From Blepharisma japonicum (taxonomy: Eukaryota; Ciliophora; Heterotrichea; Heterotrichida; Blepharismidae), in the NCBI GenBank assembly GCA_949751835.1, contig CATKHK010000079.1:1-64000 (forward strand): 64,000 nt of DNA, read 5' to 3'. Every line of letters begins with the position of its first letter. Position 1 is the first letter of the stretch. Position numbers and translations under genes: made by a program. Of the stretch, positions 11,324 to 22,374 are shown piece after piece. The notes under the pieces were generated by a model that did not search any database, was not told the origin of the DNA, and saw only the letters and a program-made list of their open reading frames with translations.

Positions 11324-11932
11324 TTAGCAACAACCCTTCTTCTTGGCTCCACCCTGTGCTTTCTGAACTCTTACCCCCGTATTCGTTGCCCCCAGTGCTT
11401 CTCCCAGCTTTTTATCTTTAATTTCTTTCGCAATATGCAAGAAAGTCTCGTTGACGTTGATATTGGTTTTTGCGCTGGTCTCGAAAAACTGTATCCCTAA
11501 CTCATTTGCCAAAGCTTGGCCTTGTTCTGTTGAGATTTTTTTATCAGGCCTATCACATTTGTTCCCTATAAGTACTTTGGCGACGTTTTCGTTCGCATGC
11601 ATTTTGATTTGCTGGACCCAGTTTCTGATGTTGTTGAAGGATTTTTCATCAGTGCAGTCATAGGCAAGAATGATTCCCATGGCGCCTTTATAGTACGTTT
11701 GCGTGATGGTCCTGAAGCGTTCTTGGCCTGCCGTGTCCCATATTTGGAGCTTGATGGTTTTGCCTTCAATGTCTATTGTTTTCAGCTTGAAGTCGATCCC
11801 AATTGTTGTGAGATGGGAAGCTGTGAAGTTGTCGTCTGAAAAACGCAGGAGAAAACAGGTTTTTCCTACACCTGAGTCACCGATGATGAGGAGCTTAATG
11901 AGATAGTCGTATTGAGTTGAGCTGCGAGCCAT
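11324..11932 (-). CDS. Rab-family small GTPase, Rab8/Rab1-like
   Basis: 202 aa, full length. P-loop GDSGVGKT, effector region [21 protein letters not shown] (switch II), NKCD and ETSAK guanine-binding motifs, and a C-terminal GCC for double geranylgeranylation. The [17 protein letters not shown] segment fits the Rab8/10/13 and Rab1 group. Expected role: a membrane-trafficking switch; Rab8 members also serve cilium delivery. Third-position C/G is raised, consistent with high expression. The DNA just upstream of the start (11975-12080) is strongly strand-biased, nearly pure pyrimidine on the coding strand. Confidence 0.95.
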   Translation of the reverse strand: MARSSTQYDYLIKLLIIGDSGVGKTCFLLRFSDDNFTASHLTTIGIDFKLKTIDIEGKTIKLQIWDTAGQERFRTITQTYYKGAMGIILAYDCTDEKSFNNIRNWVQQIKMHANENVAKVLIGNKCDRPDKKISTEQGQALANELGIQFFETSAKTNINVNETFLHIAKEIKDKKLGEALGATNTGVRVQKAQGGAKKKGCC

Positions 11933-12159
11933 GTTGAAAATTATAACTACTCCAATAGAACTAGTCAGAAGAGAATGTGAAATTTTAGAAATAGAAGGAA
12001 TAAGGGAATGTGGAAAGGGATTTAAAGAGAAATTAATAGAGGGATAAGAAGAATTTGAAGAAAGGAATTTTGAAATTAGAAAAACGTTTGATTTCCATAT
12101 TCAAAAAAAAGATTATGAAACTCAATATAGGTAAAGATTGGAATTGCTATAATATAAAA

Positions 12160-12843
12160 TTATCTATGCTTCGTGGCTTCTCTATAAGTTAAATTTGACC
12201 ATATTGACTCATTTTCATCAAGAAAGCTGTAAACTCTGTCAGGATTGTGCTTTGCATAGTCCCTTAATGCCCAGCCTATTGCTTTCCGAATAAAGAAATT
12301 TTCATCACTCGCTTGAGATTTGGCATAATCAAAGAGTCTTTGTTCATCAGTATCATCTTTTCAGCCCAGCTGATGAAGTAATGCAATTCTTCTTACCCAC
12401 ATATTTTCATGTAATATAGAGTCATCCATAATATTTTGAGCATTTTTATCACTAGTTGCTTCTTTGCGTAAAACTTTGTTTATGACTGAGCTGAGCCCAT
12501 CAACAGAGTCCCACCACGATTTTTCTTGGGCTAGTCTTATTAGTTGCTTTATGTTCGCTAGATTAAATTTCAAATAATTCTTAGCCAAGATATCGATTGC
12601 TATGTATTGATATTCTCTTTGATCGACTTCTCATAGTCAATTAACTAAGTTTAAAAGGTCTTTTACTGAAAGTTTTTTTGTTTCAGTAACAAGGTCTTTT
12701 GTAGCTTGGCGCCTATTAGGAGTTTTAATTCCTAAAAACGAAAAGTGGTTTTTCATATAAGATGCCATTGGTTTTGCTAATCTAGGATCTGCAGCTGCTT
12801 TCAGGGCAGCATCTATGTTCGTTTTAAGTATATTTAAGCTCAT
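12160..12843 (-). CDS. AlkD-like DNA alkylation repair protein (copy 1)
   Basis: 227 aa with TGA-Trp codons at 12637 and 12361. HEAT-like repeats of the AlkD/COG4912 family are seen in order: REYQYIAIDIL, KSWWDSVDGLSSV, ENMWVRRIALLHQLGW, FFIRKAIGWALRDYAK. By comparison with Bacillus AlkD, the base-contacting Trp and Asp (WWDSVD), the Arg in WVRR and the Trp in IGWALR are all kept. A function excising bulky or positively charged alkylated purines is therefore plausible. The family is mainly bacterial. It lies next to a diverged second copy on the same strand. Confidence 0.92.
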
Positions 12844-13073
12844 TGTTGAATTTATTTATATTATATATTGCCTTTTAAAATCACAGCAAATATATCTAGA
12901 AATGAATAGTATATTGTTAAAATGGATGATAGCAAAAGATTAACTTATCTAACATTTTTCTTTAATAAAAATATTAAATTCATTTTAAATTATAATTTAT
13001 GATATTTTCTCCTTTTAAAAATTGTATCAAAAAATAAATATTTTTGGTAATTAATTATTAATAAATAAATCTT

Positions 13074-13778
13074 TTAAACTTTATCAGAATATTTCGAACG
13101 ATGCTTTGTAGCTTCTCTATATGAAAGACCAGACAATATAGATTGATTTTCATCAACAAATTTATAAACTTCTTCATGATTAAATTTTGCATAATCTCTT
13201 AACGCTCATCCAATAGCTTTCCTTATAAAAAAATCTTTATCATGAGCTTGAGAAGTTATATAGCTAAATAATCTTTTTGTATCTGTTAGCTGCTTTCATC
13301 CTAGCTGATGTGTAATTGCAACTCTTCTAACCCATAAATTAGGATGTATAATTGATTTATCCATAATTTCCTGAGCTTTAGGATCCAAAAGTAGACTTTT
13401 CTTAATAATTTTATTAACAACTAATGTCATATAATCTACAGAATCCCAATAAGGCTTTATTTGTACAATAGATAATAAGTGATCAACATTTTCTAGTTCA
13501 AGCTTTTCCAAATTTTCAATTAGCATATCAGTTGCAATATATTGATATTCCCTATATTCTTTTCCCCAAAGCCAATCTACTAGCTCAAAAATTTGTAGTC
13601 GATTAAGATCCTTGGTCCCTTCTATAAAACTTTTTTGTATAGATTTACGTTGAGGTGACCAAAGTCCTAAATAAGGGTATAAATTTTTAATATAAATCCC
13701 AATTCTCTCAGCGTCTTTTATACTTCTGGCTGCTTCTAAAGCAGTTTCAAGATTTAATTTCAATATGTTTAGGCTCAT
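13074..13778 (-). CDS. AlkD-like DNA alkylation repair protein (copy 2)
   Basis: 234 aa, with TGA at 13296 read as Trp. It is the tandem paralogue of the gene ending at 12160: both start MSLNILK, and both keep REYQYIA, YWDSVD (WWDSVD in copy 1), WVRR, the TGA-coded Trp after HQLG, and FFIRKAIGWALRDYAK, ending near YREATKHR. Catalytic residues of the family are retained. Divergence outside these motifs is large, so the duplication is not recent. Codon use is more AT-rich than in copy 1. Confidence 0.92.
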
Positions 13779-13832
13779 TTATTATATCGCTTTTTACTAC
13801 TAAAATTTATGGCTAATTAACCTTAATTAAGA

Positions 13833-14824
13833 TTATAGGTTAAAATATGCATTTGCACTATCTGGGAACTCTGTAAAGATACCATCAATATTTTCATATA
13901 AAAGCTTCAAATAAACCTGTTTAGGTGTAAAACCTGCTGGTAAAGTATCATCTCTTACAGTCCATGGGTGAACAAATAAATTGTTCTGATGTGCCAAAGC
14001 CACAAATCCAGTGCTATCATACCTTGTATTAAAAATAAACCCTATATCAGGGCCAACTCCATGGACTATGCTAGCATACTCTGTCATATTATACGGTAAC
14101 CCTGATCCTGAGTCAATTAAATAGACTAATGGAAGATCAGTTTCCTTTGAAAAAAATTCTAAAGTTTCTAATTCAAAACACTGTAAGATTATTGGGCATT
14201 TTTCATTAGCACCTTTTATATCATCTATTCCAAACTTCTTTAGTGTATTAAGCAGCATTTGTTGACTGGAAAGCCTTTAGAATTATAATAAGTAGGATTT
14301 TTTAACTCAATATAAGCCCCAACTAAATTTTTTTTATTTCTTTTTCTGTTTTCGTTTTCTTTGATTGCCCATTCTAATGCTTCATCAATTGTGATTTTTT
14401 CAAGCAAATAATTAAAAGTTTTAGGTCTAAAAGACAATCTTTGTTTAGCTCTGAGCTGCTTAATTTGTTCTAGTGTAAAATCTTCTATAAACCAGCCTGT
14501 TTCTGTAATATTTCCTTCATAGGTTTGGATAATTTTTGTAGTATGCAGGTATGCAAATTGAGGGAGTAACTCCACATTGGAAGTTTCATTTAAAAGATTA
14601 TCATGGTTGATGACCAAGTGAAAATCTTTTGTAGGATTCAGGTCAGGCTCTATATAGTCAGCTGACATATAAGCTGCAACGTCATAAGCTTGTAAAGTAT
14701 GTTCTGGAATGTAGCCACTTGCACCTCTGTGAGCGATATTAAGAGGGCGTTTCAAGTTTTTTAGATAAGGTGCTGGAGTTTGTTTGGCTACTGCAATAGA
14801 GAAGAGAACTGTTAGAAGCCACAT
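13833..14824 (-). CDS. Glycerophosphodiester phosphodiesterase, with a one-base frame break
   Basis: About 330 aa in two frames: 14824 to about 14258, then about 14258 to TAA at 13833. A signal peptide (MWLLTVLFSIAVA) precedes the GDPD core. HRGASGYIPEHT, IEPDLNPTKD and VINHD give the catalytic His pair and the metal-binding Glu/Asp, and the second half has PLVYLIDSG, PWTVRDD and GIFTEFPDSA of the barrel end. Role: hydrolyses glycerophosphodiesters to glycerol-3-phosphate in a secretory or outer compartment. The first frame ends at TAA just after FPVNK. No 15-16 nt intron fits there; one extra A in the AAA run at 14258-14260 would restore the frame. It may be an assembly error, an allele or a broken gene. 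Confidence 0.85.
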
Positions 14825-15040
14825 TGGTCCTAAACTTTTAATAGAGCATATTCAGTAGAGAAAATTTGAATATGGATATTATTAACTATATGAAAAATTC
14901 TCTGGCGAATATATCATAGTTCTTAGCTATATATACAAGCTAAACTTATATTTGGGAATTTTCAGCCAATTTCTTACTTAAAATCAAGGAAAATGGATAG
15001 AAAATAATAAGCTCTTTAAACAATACATCACAATAATAAA

Positions 15041-15541
15041 ATGAAAAAGCATGAACTTGATGATGATCAATGGGATTTTCTCTGCACAAATAGCCCAAAA
15101 TTGGTTGTGAAGAACATTACTAATGATTTAAAAAAGGCTACACCATCACTTTCAACAAATGCAAGCTCAGCAGATGGGCATCCAAGTGTTAACATCTCAG
15201 TGAAAAATGCAACAGATTTAAATTTATTTGGGCGATCTTCAATTACTCCTACTAAACTTAGGATGCAGAGCCCTAGACCACCAACTAGAGATAAGACTCC
15301 ACAATTTCCATATACAAGGCCTATGCTTAAATATAAATCGTTAACCAAAAAGATTTTGAAGCCAAATTTATTGGAGTCGAAAAATAAGTACGAGTCACAT
15401 CTTAATGCAAGCGCTGAAAATATTAAAAATTCGTCTCAAAATCCGATGAAATTTAGGATTAAAACGAAATTGCAGCCAGCATTGACTGGTGATCTAAGAA
15501 AAAAGCTTGAAAGATTGGGACTTTTTTCCTCTAGAGACTAA
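15041..15541 (+). CDS. Basic unknown protein
   Basis: 166 aa, no TGA needed. The acidic start (HELDDDQWDFLCTNSPKLV) is followed by a Ser/Thr/Pro/Lys-rich, probably disordered body with proline-directed sites (TPTKLRM, SPRPPT). No domain recognised. ATG is the first in frame and TAA at 15539 is clear. It could be a cytoskeleton-associated phosphoprotein, but nothing in the sequence decides this. Confidence 0.8.
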   Translation: MKKHELDDDQWDFLCTNSPKLVVKNITNDLKKATPSLSTNASSADGHPSVNISVKNATDLNLFGRSSITPTKLRMQSPRPPTRDKTPQFPYTRPMLKYKSLTKKILKPNLLESKNKYESHLNASAENIKNSSQNPMKFRIKTKLQPALTGDLRKKLERLGLFSSRD

Positions 15542-15707
15542 TTCTAATGTTAACCATTTTTGGATGATACTCAAATTTCAATTAATTAAATCTGATAATA
15601 TTGTTAATTTATTTTTAATTAAATAAAAATATCTAAAAACCATTCTCTTTTTCTCTAATTTTTGTAAAATTTAATATTCTTATGAATTATAAAAATTCCA
15701 TATTTAA

Positions 15708-18222
15708 ATGTCTGAAGAAGTAATCACAGAGAGGCAAAGTAGACCTCAGCTTCGAGTGATTGAGTACAAATATCATTCCAGCACCACATCTCCTCCAAAT
15801 CTCCAGCTAAGACCTCGCAATAGATCTACTGATGCTCCATCCTCAAAAAATATTAACTTCCATGAGCGCAACATTAAATATCTTAAAACTTTGAAAGAAA
15901 AAAAAGATCAGAGACTTCAAGAACTCGAACAAGAAAAACAAAAACTTGAAATCACCAGACAAAGACTAGCTTCTTTAATTTTGAAACGAAACGAAGTAAA
16001 TAGTAGTAAAGAAGAGAGGCCAAAAACTGTATGTGAAAATGCAAAAGAAGAAGAAAATGATGATAATAAATTCAAAACTGAGGACTTTAGTGAATCCAAC
16101 CAAAAATCGAATAATTTTAAAAATTATTATAGATCAAGATATCACACTCTCCTCGAAACTCTTCAAGAAAATAACAAATATAAACAGCAATTAAAAGAAA
16201 TCGAAGAGCAGAAGAAATTGAATAATATAAAGAAGCTTAAAGAAGATTTAGGGTATGTCAATGTCTCTTCAAAACTATTTAATCCGACAATATCAAGCAT
16301 GATTAATTCAAATAATTTATCAGAGAGTGAAATTGCTGAATTAAAAGCATCAAAATATGCGTCATTTGTAAATGTAAATAAACCCAAGCAGAAGCCACAA
16401 ACACCTTTTAAGCCTACAGAAGATGATAAAATTAAGCAGAAATTAGCAAGAGACGCAGCAGAAAAAATATTTAGAAGAGCTCAAGAACACTTAAACCAAT
16501 TAGCTGAAAGAAAAATGATAGAAGCTAAAAAGGAGTCAGAAGCAAAAGATAGAGAAATAAGGATGAGGCAAGCTTTAAAAGAATCAATTTTAAATAAAGT
16601 CAAGACTAATGTGGTGTCCAAAGAAGAACTGCCACCTCCTCAGCAGTCTCCAGTCAAAAAGCCTAAAAAATCTGATGAAAAAATCCTCCAAAGGCTTGTC
16701 CAGATCCCCAAAAGATGGCCTGGCTGCACAATTACAGATATCTCAATTTTCAGAAAAAAATACAAGCTCAGTGAAAAAGATAAAATTTTCGTGGTAAATG
16801 GAACTTATCCTGATATAAGAAAAGCATTGCTTGATAGAGGTAATCATCAAATAGTAAGACTGATTTGAAAATCCAGATGTAAATAGCCCTTGTTTTGATC
16901 TTATTTGGACAGTTCGAAGAAAAGACATTGATTTTCCAAATTTACAAGAGCATCAGCTTTGTAATCATTTTGATGAGAGCACCACGATAACTACAAAGGC
17001 AGGATTATCTAAAAATTTGAAAAATTTAATATGATTTTGCAATGTTGACATTGATACATTTTATCCTAGATGTTTTGAGGTAAGTGAGCAGCCAGAACTT
17101 GATGATTTTATTACAGAATTTAAGGCTTTGAGAGCTGAAGCTCTATTGAAAAAAGCGCTTTCTGGGATAAAGATTAAAGAAGAAAAATTGAGAATAGCGG
17201 TTTCTATTTGTCAAAGACGGCTAAAAGACTTAGATGAGCTAGTTGATGATCCAAATATTGATGGCTGGGAGCTTGTAAAAGAAGATGAATGAGCTATAAT
17301 TTCTGACAACACCAAAGATGAAGATCTTTCAGAACGAGAAAATCCTCATTTACTCCAACAAGCCCAAGAAATCTGTCAGCACATGATGCAAAAATTTCCA
17401 CAATTTAGTATAAATGGCTGTCTCAACATTTGAATAGTAAAGCCTGCAGGCCTCTCACGTGGCAGAGGTATCAGCTGCTACAACAATCTTTCAGACATTC
17501 AAAACCATATACAAAAAGAAGGAGGATGGGTAGTTCAAAAATACATAGAAAATCCCAAGTTAATATTGAGGAAAAAATTTGATATACGTCAATGGGTTTT
17601 AGTAACATGCTGAAACCCCTTAACAGTATGATTTTATGAGCGCTGCTATTTAAGATTTGGCGTTGAAGACTTCACCTTTGACGACTTAAGCAACAATTAT
17701 GTGCACCTTACTAATAACTCAATCCAAAAAAACTCTGAATTGTTTTATTCTTCAGAAATTGAAGGCTGTATGTGGCATTCCGAAGAATTTGCAGAATATT
17801 TAAGAGAAGAAACAGGACGTGACCTATGAGAAGAAGATATCAAGCCCAGAATTAAAAATATTGTAAAGCACTCATTGGAATGCGTACAAGATATGATTGA
17901 TAATAGGAAAAATTCATCAGAGCTGTTTGGGTTTGACATTATGATAGATGACAATAATAATCCATGGCTTATTGAAGTAAATGCTAGCCCAGCTATGGAT
18001 TATTCTACACAAGTGACTGAAGAGCTTGTTCATTTAGTTATGGAAGATACCATTAAAGTTATGGTAGACTATCATTTTGCTAGTAAAAAGAAAAAGCATA
18101 CTGAAATTGATACTGGGAACTTTTCATTGCTTTTTAAGCCAAAAGGACCAGTAGAGAAGCCTATTCAGTCCTATGGCCTGAATTTATTATGTGAGGGCAA
18201 GGCGATCAAGACATTTTCTTAA
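15708..18222 (+). CDS. Tubulin tyrosine ligase-like protein, TTLL3/8 glycylase type
   Basis: About 831 aa. An N-terminal charged coiled-coil region (to about residue 330) precedes a TTL domain. Motifs: [100 protein letters not shown]/Mg residues (the Asp, Glu and Asn of IEVNASP) are intact. The [16 protein letters not shown] and HLTNNSIQ pattern is that of TTLL3/8 glycylases, which glycylate axonemal tubulin. TGA codes for the Trp in NIWIVKP, TCWNPLTVWF and DLWEED. Exon 1 runs out of frame near 16840, where a short intron is needed (see separate entry); its exact end is uncertain. Confidence 0.93.
16840..16858 (+). other. Short intron in the TTLL gene, exact 3' end uncertain
   Basis: GT at 16840 opens a perfect 15-nt candidate (GTAATCATCAAATAG, ending 16854), but removing 15 nt leaves the wrong frame. 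Using the next AG (16858, 19 nt) restores the TTL frame and gives [17 protein letters not shown], which fits the family's RGW-EN-P pattern. A one-base assembly error next to a 15-nt intron is the alternative. Confidence 0.55.
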
Positions 18223-18258
18223 AATCTAAGAAAATTATCATAAACTAAGATTAGTTAA

Positions 18259-20052
18259 TTAAAAAGCATCTTCTTCATTAGGGATGATTGGGAGGACTTC
18301 TTTCGAGAAGTCTTCAAGAGAAATATTTCTTTCGAAGCTTTTTGAATATCTAGCTATTAATAGTTTCCTATCAAACCCAGTAGTTTGGATTCCTGCTCTG
18401 TCAAGAGCAGCCATTAAATCTTCATCACTTATTTCTCCATCCCCATCAGCATCAATTGCATTAAATTTCATCATAATATCTGCATCAGGCAATGAGTTTA
18501 GTTCATTTCTTTTGTCCTCAATTTTTCTTTCAGTATCAAAAATAACAGCAAAAAGCTCTACAATTTTTCTTAAGCATTCTTCTGAAAAGCCCCAGATTTC
18601 TTTATCAGCTGTCATGAATTGGTATTCTTCAGCTTTTGGATTTATGATGTCTTTTATGTCATCTAGTGATAACTTCATGACGATATCTTTATTGCCGAAT
18701 CTTTTAAATAAAATCCATAAATCGTCATTTGTAGGATCAACGCCGAGTTCTTTTAAAAATTCATCCATATCGGAAATAATGATTTCTCCTTGGCTGCTTT
18801 TATCGATTAATTCGAAGAATTTTGGGAGAGAGAATTCTTTCATCATAGCGAGGTTTTGTCGGTAATATTCGATTCTGCGCTCACAAAGAAGCTGTAAAAC
18901 GAAGAAGTTTGAAATTTCATTTTCAATTGAAGTTTCTGAGTAAAGCTTTTTTGGCTCAGCTTCTCTTTGTACATTTTCTGACTCTTTTTCTGGGGTTTCA
19001 TAGTTTTGCATATTTTGTAGATCTCCAACAGTTAGTTCTTTTTCGTTGAATTTTGGACTTAAAATTTGGTTTTCAGGCGACAAAAGATCTTCTTTTTCTT
19101 CTTCTAAATTGTCTAAATCTTCTTCAGTTAATTCTAGCCTCTTATCTTGGTCAGATGAATCTCCTCCTTGTTCAACTTTATCTTCAGACTCATCTTTAAA
19201 TTTTATAGGCTCCTCTTCTTTCTTTTTTGGTATTTCTGGTTCTTGAATTTTTTCTTCTTTTTTTGGCGATGGTTTAGTAAAATTTTCATATGATTTACTT
19301 AGGTTTTCGTATGATTTTTCTCGGCTTCCATTTGATTTTCCGAAGTTTTGATATGACTTGCTGAGTTCAGAAGCCCCAAAATTGCTGCTATGCAAAGGTA
19401 ACAAAACATCAAGAAATTCTTCAAATGTAATTAGCCCATCATCTTGAGTATCAACTCTTCTAAGGAAACAATCCATATCACTCTGGCTTAAATAATGCCC
19501 AAATCTTCTTGCGAACTCTATTATATCTTCTTCTTTTACATATCCTTTTTCTGCTTTATCAAGTGCTAAAAAAGCTTTTCTAATCGTATAGCTTGGTTCT
19601 CTATATAAATCAGCCTTTATATTTTCAAGTTCTCTTTGCAAGGTTAGCTCTTTTTCGATTAACAATTTTAGACTGACTTCATAGCTGAAAGTTTCTCGAT
19701 AGAAAAATCTTCTATTTAATACAATGTCTCTGGAAATGCTATTTGTGGATGGTAATACAAGCTGAAAAAAATCTTCACGACTTAGCCGTCCGTTAAGTCC
19801 AGAACTGTATTGTCTAACTAATAAATAGAAGTCATCATTGGAAAATTTAGCGCTTTTATCTCCTAAGTAATCTTTGAAGTCTCTTGGTATGAGAACTCCT
19901 GAGTTTCTAAAAGAAAGGTTTTCGAATGCTTTATATGGATTGAAATCTGGATAATCGCATAGTCGATTCCTCAAATACTCGACACTTCTTTCTCCTTCTA
20001 CAATCTTCATTATCAAGCTACACAGCTGAATTTCAAGTCTTGAATCTAGCAT
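18259..20052 (-). CDS. Large EF-hand protein with internal duplication
   Basis: 597 aa, no TGA codons. Two homologous halves of about 200 residues each carry a helix (LLIEKELTLQRELENIKADL in the N half, FAVIFDTERKIEDKRNELN in the C half) followed by EF-hands. Good Ca2+ loops are DTQDDGLITFEE (N half) and DADGDGEISDED (C half); others (DKAEKGYVKEED, DKSSQGEIIISD) are weaker. An acidic, repetitive linker of about 150 residues (two SKSYxNF/SKSYENL-type repeats, then Glu/Lys-rich) joins the halves. This layout is common in ciliate cortical or axonemal Ca2+-binding proteins. I do not recognise a named family. Confidence 0.9.
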   Translation of the reverse strand: MLDSRLEIQLCSLIMKIVEGERSVEYLRNRLCDYPDFNPYKAFENLSFRNSGVLIPRDFKDYLGDKSAKFSNDDFYLLVRQYSSGLNGRLSREDFFQLVLPSTNSISRDIVLNRRFFYRETFSYEVSLKLLIEKELTLQRELENIKADLYREPSYTIRKAFLALDKAEKGYVKEEDIIEFARRFGHYLSQSDMDCFLRRVDTQDDGLITFEEFLDVLLPLHSSNFGASELSKSYQNFGKSNGSREKSYENLSKSYENFTKPSPKKEEKIQEPEIPKKKEEEPIKFKDESEDKVEQGGDSSDQDKRLELTEEDLDNLEEEKEDLLSPENQILSPKFNEKELTVGDLQNMQNYETPEKESENVQREAEPKKLYSETSIENEISNFFVLQLLCERRIEYYRQNLAMMKEFSLPKFFELIDKSSQGEIIISDMDEFLKELGVDPTNDDLWILFKRFGNKDIVMKLSLDDIKDIINPKAEEYQFMTADKEIWGFSEECLRKIVELFAVIFDTERKIEDKRNELNSLPDADIMMKFNAIDADGDGEISDEDLMAALDRAGIQTTGFDRKLLIARYSKSFERNISLEDFSKEVLPIIPNEEDAF

Positions 20053-20213
20053 TTGGCAGTTAACGGAAAATAATTATAATAGATTACAAAGATAATTTCA
20101 AAAATTTATTTAATTAAAAATAGGATTAATCGAATAATTTCTATTTGCTTCAAGATATAGCGACCTATAGGTTTTTTGAAGGATAGTCAAATAAATATGA
20201 AATAATTGGATAA

Positions 20214-20516
20214 ATGGCACAAGAAATAGAATCAGCTTTAAATAAAGCTTTGGAGAACGTAACCACGATATGCTCAAGCACTGCAGAAAAAGTAGAAATT
20301 TCACAAAATGAACTCCATAAAACCTTGTGTGCTTTAGAAGAAAAAATTCAAGGAATTAAAGAGTTGTCTGCCATTATTGATGAATCAAAAATTGCAGCTG
20401 CATGTGAATCTATTGAAAAATATAAAGCAAGACTAGAAAGAATAAAAAAAAGAACAGATGGAATCAAAATCAGAATTTCTAAGATCGAAGAAAAAATATC
20501 AGCGAAAAAGCTATAA
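20214..20516 (+). CDS. Small coiled-coil protein, possibly Snapin/BLOC-1-like
   Basis: 100 aa and almost wholly helical, with heptads from about residue 25 to 95 (VEISQNELHKTLCALEEKI, then YKARLERIKKRTDGIKIRI). Length and layout resemble small BLOC-1/BORC subunits such as snapin, which couple lysosome-related organelles to motors. No diagnostic residue proves this. A generic coiled-coil adaptor is equally possible. Confidence 0.8.
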   Translation: MAQEIESALNKALENVTTICSSTAEKVEISQNELHKTLCALEEKIQGIKELSAIIDESKIAAACESIEKYKARLERIKKRTDGIKIRISKIEEKISAKKL

Positions 20517-20704
20517 TGAACTAGGATTATGAATTATTTATTATAAAAACAAATAATTATCCCTCAATATGAAAGGAAAAATTATTTTACATGTTAAATT
20601 TGTATGAAAAAGCCGAAAATACTTAATCATTTTCATTTTTCATCATAAATCTAAATTTAAATCACATTAAATCTTCCCTTCCTTACCTTTGCAATAATTT
20701 TTTA

Positions 20705-21334
20705 ATGGCGTTCATGAAATATGACCCTGGGTATGACTTCTCCAATAAAGGTATTGATTGGGAAGAATACCAACGTGAAGTCCGTCTCAGAACTGATGCA
20801 GTATGGGAGCGTCAAAAGCTTAAAGACTATTTCCGCCTATTTTACAAGATTTTCTACTGGGACCCTAAAACAGAGCAATACTACATCGCCATGCCTCTGC
20901 ATAAAAACTATAACTCCCCAGATGGCTGGCGTTTTAAAGCTCATAATGGCTACAACCCTACAGGCAAAACCAATTCTTACCAGAGAAGCAAGGCAAAAGA
21001 ATTCGGCACAAGAACAGTCTCCCTTAGTTATGCTGACACTTTAAGAGACAAAAATACTGTTTGTTTCTTCCGTTTTAGAGCTTATAAGAAATGTGAAGGA
21101 AATACTCTACACCCTCAAATTATGGAGAAGCCTGGAGAGCAATTTAACCCAGAATGCTACCAAGAAATGCTAGATATGGTGGAATATTGCAGCAATGTCC
21201 AGCTTAACTGGCTCTCTGATATGTGGCACCATATGAAGATGAATCAAGATAAGTCGGTATTCAGCAATAATGATGAAATGAAAATGATGATTGATGAATT
21301 CGATAATCCAGATGTGGACGTCAAGACTTACTAA
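20705..21334 (+). CDS. Unknown conserved-looking protein, possibly mitochondrial
   Basis: 209 aa, rich in Tyr, Trp and Lys, no TGA. Well-structured composition with CFFRFRAYKKCEG and CYQEMLDMVEYC segments that could form a paired-Cys helical hairpin, as in small respiratory-complex subunits. Codon use is C-rich in third positions, like the highly expressed genes in the window. I do not recognise the family; the mitochondrial idea is inference from composition only. Confidence 0.85.
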   Translation: MAFMKYDPGYDFSNKGIDWEEYQREVRLRTDAVWERQKLKDYFRLFYKIFYWDPKTEQYYIAMPLHKNYNSPDGWRFKAHNGYNPTGKTNSYQRSKAKEFGTRTVSLSYADTLRDKNTVCFFRFRAYKKCEGNTLHPQIMEKPGEQFNPECYQEMLDMVEYCSNVQLNWLSDMWHHMKMNQDKSVFSNNDEMKMMIDEFDNPDVDVKTY

Positions 21335-21386
21335 GCTAAATAGCAGCTTTTAGGAATTTTAGATAATAAATGTTTTAATAAGTTGG

Positions 21387-22277
21387 ATGGGCAGACAACA
21401 CTTTTTGGTAGTTATTTTAAGCAGAATTTTAAGTATTGCAAGGATTAATATGATTAATATGGAAGCTACTTGTGATCTTTCGTGACTTTTTAGAGGGGAT
21501 TTTCAAAGTGCGTTTAATTTAATTGATACTAATCCAGCATGCAAATCAGAACTGATTAAATTTGCGAATGGAAATGTATGGAATTGCAATGAAAAAATCA
21601 CATTAAGTCTTCTGAGAAAAAATGAAATGCCTATATATCGGGAAATAATTGGGTATTGTCAAGCAGACATGGATGTTTCAAAGCAGTTAAATATAACGTC
21701 AGATGATTGGATACAGCATAGAATTATTGATTATGAAGAGCATTCTGATTTTTTAAAATACAGTGTCTGTGCCAAAGTTAATAGAAAAATCGCAGGATTA
21801 GTAACTGCTGCACCTAAAGCTTCTTATCCTGAAAAATCATTTGAGAAACCTGGATCACGAGAATTTTGGAAAAAACTTGATTTTATTAATAAAATAACAT
21901 CAGAAAATCTACCCTTTACATTTGAGATGTCTAATGACAGCAATATTTCAAATAAAAAATATGTCGATCCGAGAGAAGTGATTTATGCATCTAATCTATC
22001 GATTTTACCTGAATTTAGAACAGCAAGGCTTACAGTTTATATCAATGCTATTGTATCAGCATTAGGGTATTTAAATAATATGAAATTTTGCTATGCATGC
22101 TCTTTAGATACAAGATATCCTTATTGAAAAAAATTTAACCCTTGGATGGTGAAAACTACATATTATGGAGATTTAGTTATAGATGGAATTAGAGTTTTTC
22201 CTAGGCCACATCCTAATCAAGTACATACTCTTCTTGTACTACCATTAAAATTGAAGCTTATTAATCCTAAACTTTAA
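21387..22277 (+). CDS. Possible GNAT-fold acyltransferase
   Basis: 296 aa, with TGA read as Trp at 21483 and 22125. The ATG at 21387 is the first in frame after a TAG at 21360; internal Met codons at 21450 or 21459 are alternative starts. The segment ASNLSILPEFRTARLTVYIN followed by ALGYLN has the look of the GNAT acetyl-CoA site (strand, then PE-R, then helix), and PYWKKFNPWMVKTTYYG follows. The usual Q/RxxGxG/A is degenerate. The fold assignment is tentative. Confidence 0.75.
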
Positions 22278-22374
22278 TGAAAGGTTACATCATATTATAA
22301 ATCTGAAATTATGGAACTTTTGATTATTTAAATCTTAATAATTTATCTTTAATGCTTTAGATTAGATTTTTAGT

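Noticed and set aside
11451-11839. Plus-strand ORFs over the Rab gene
   Set aside because: Shadows of the Rab frame; no independent support.
14250-14270. Programmed -1 frameshift in the GDPD gene
   Set aside because: The site (C AAC AAA) is not a canonical slippery heptamer and no structured downstream element is evident; a missing A is simpler.
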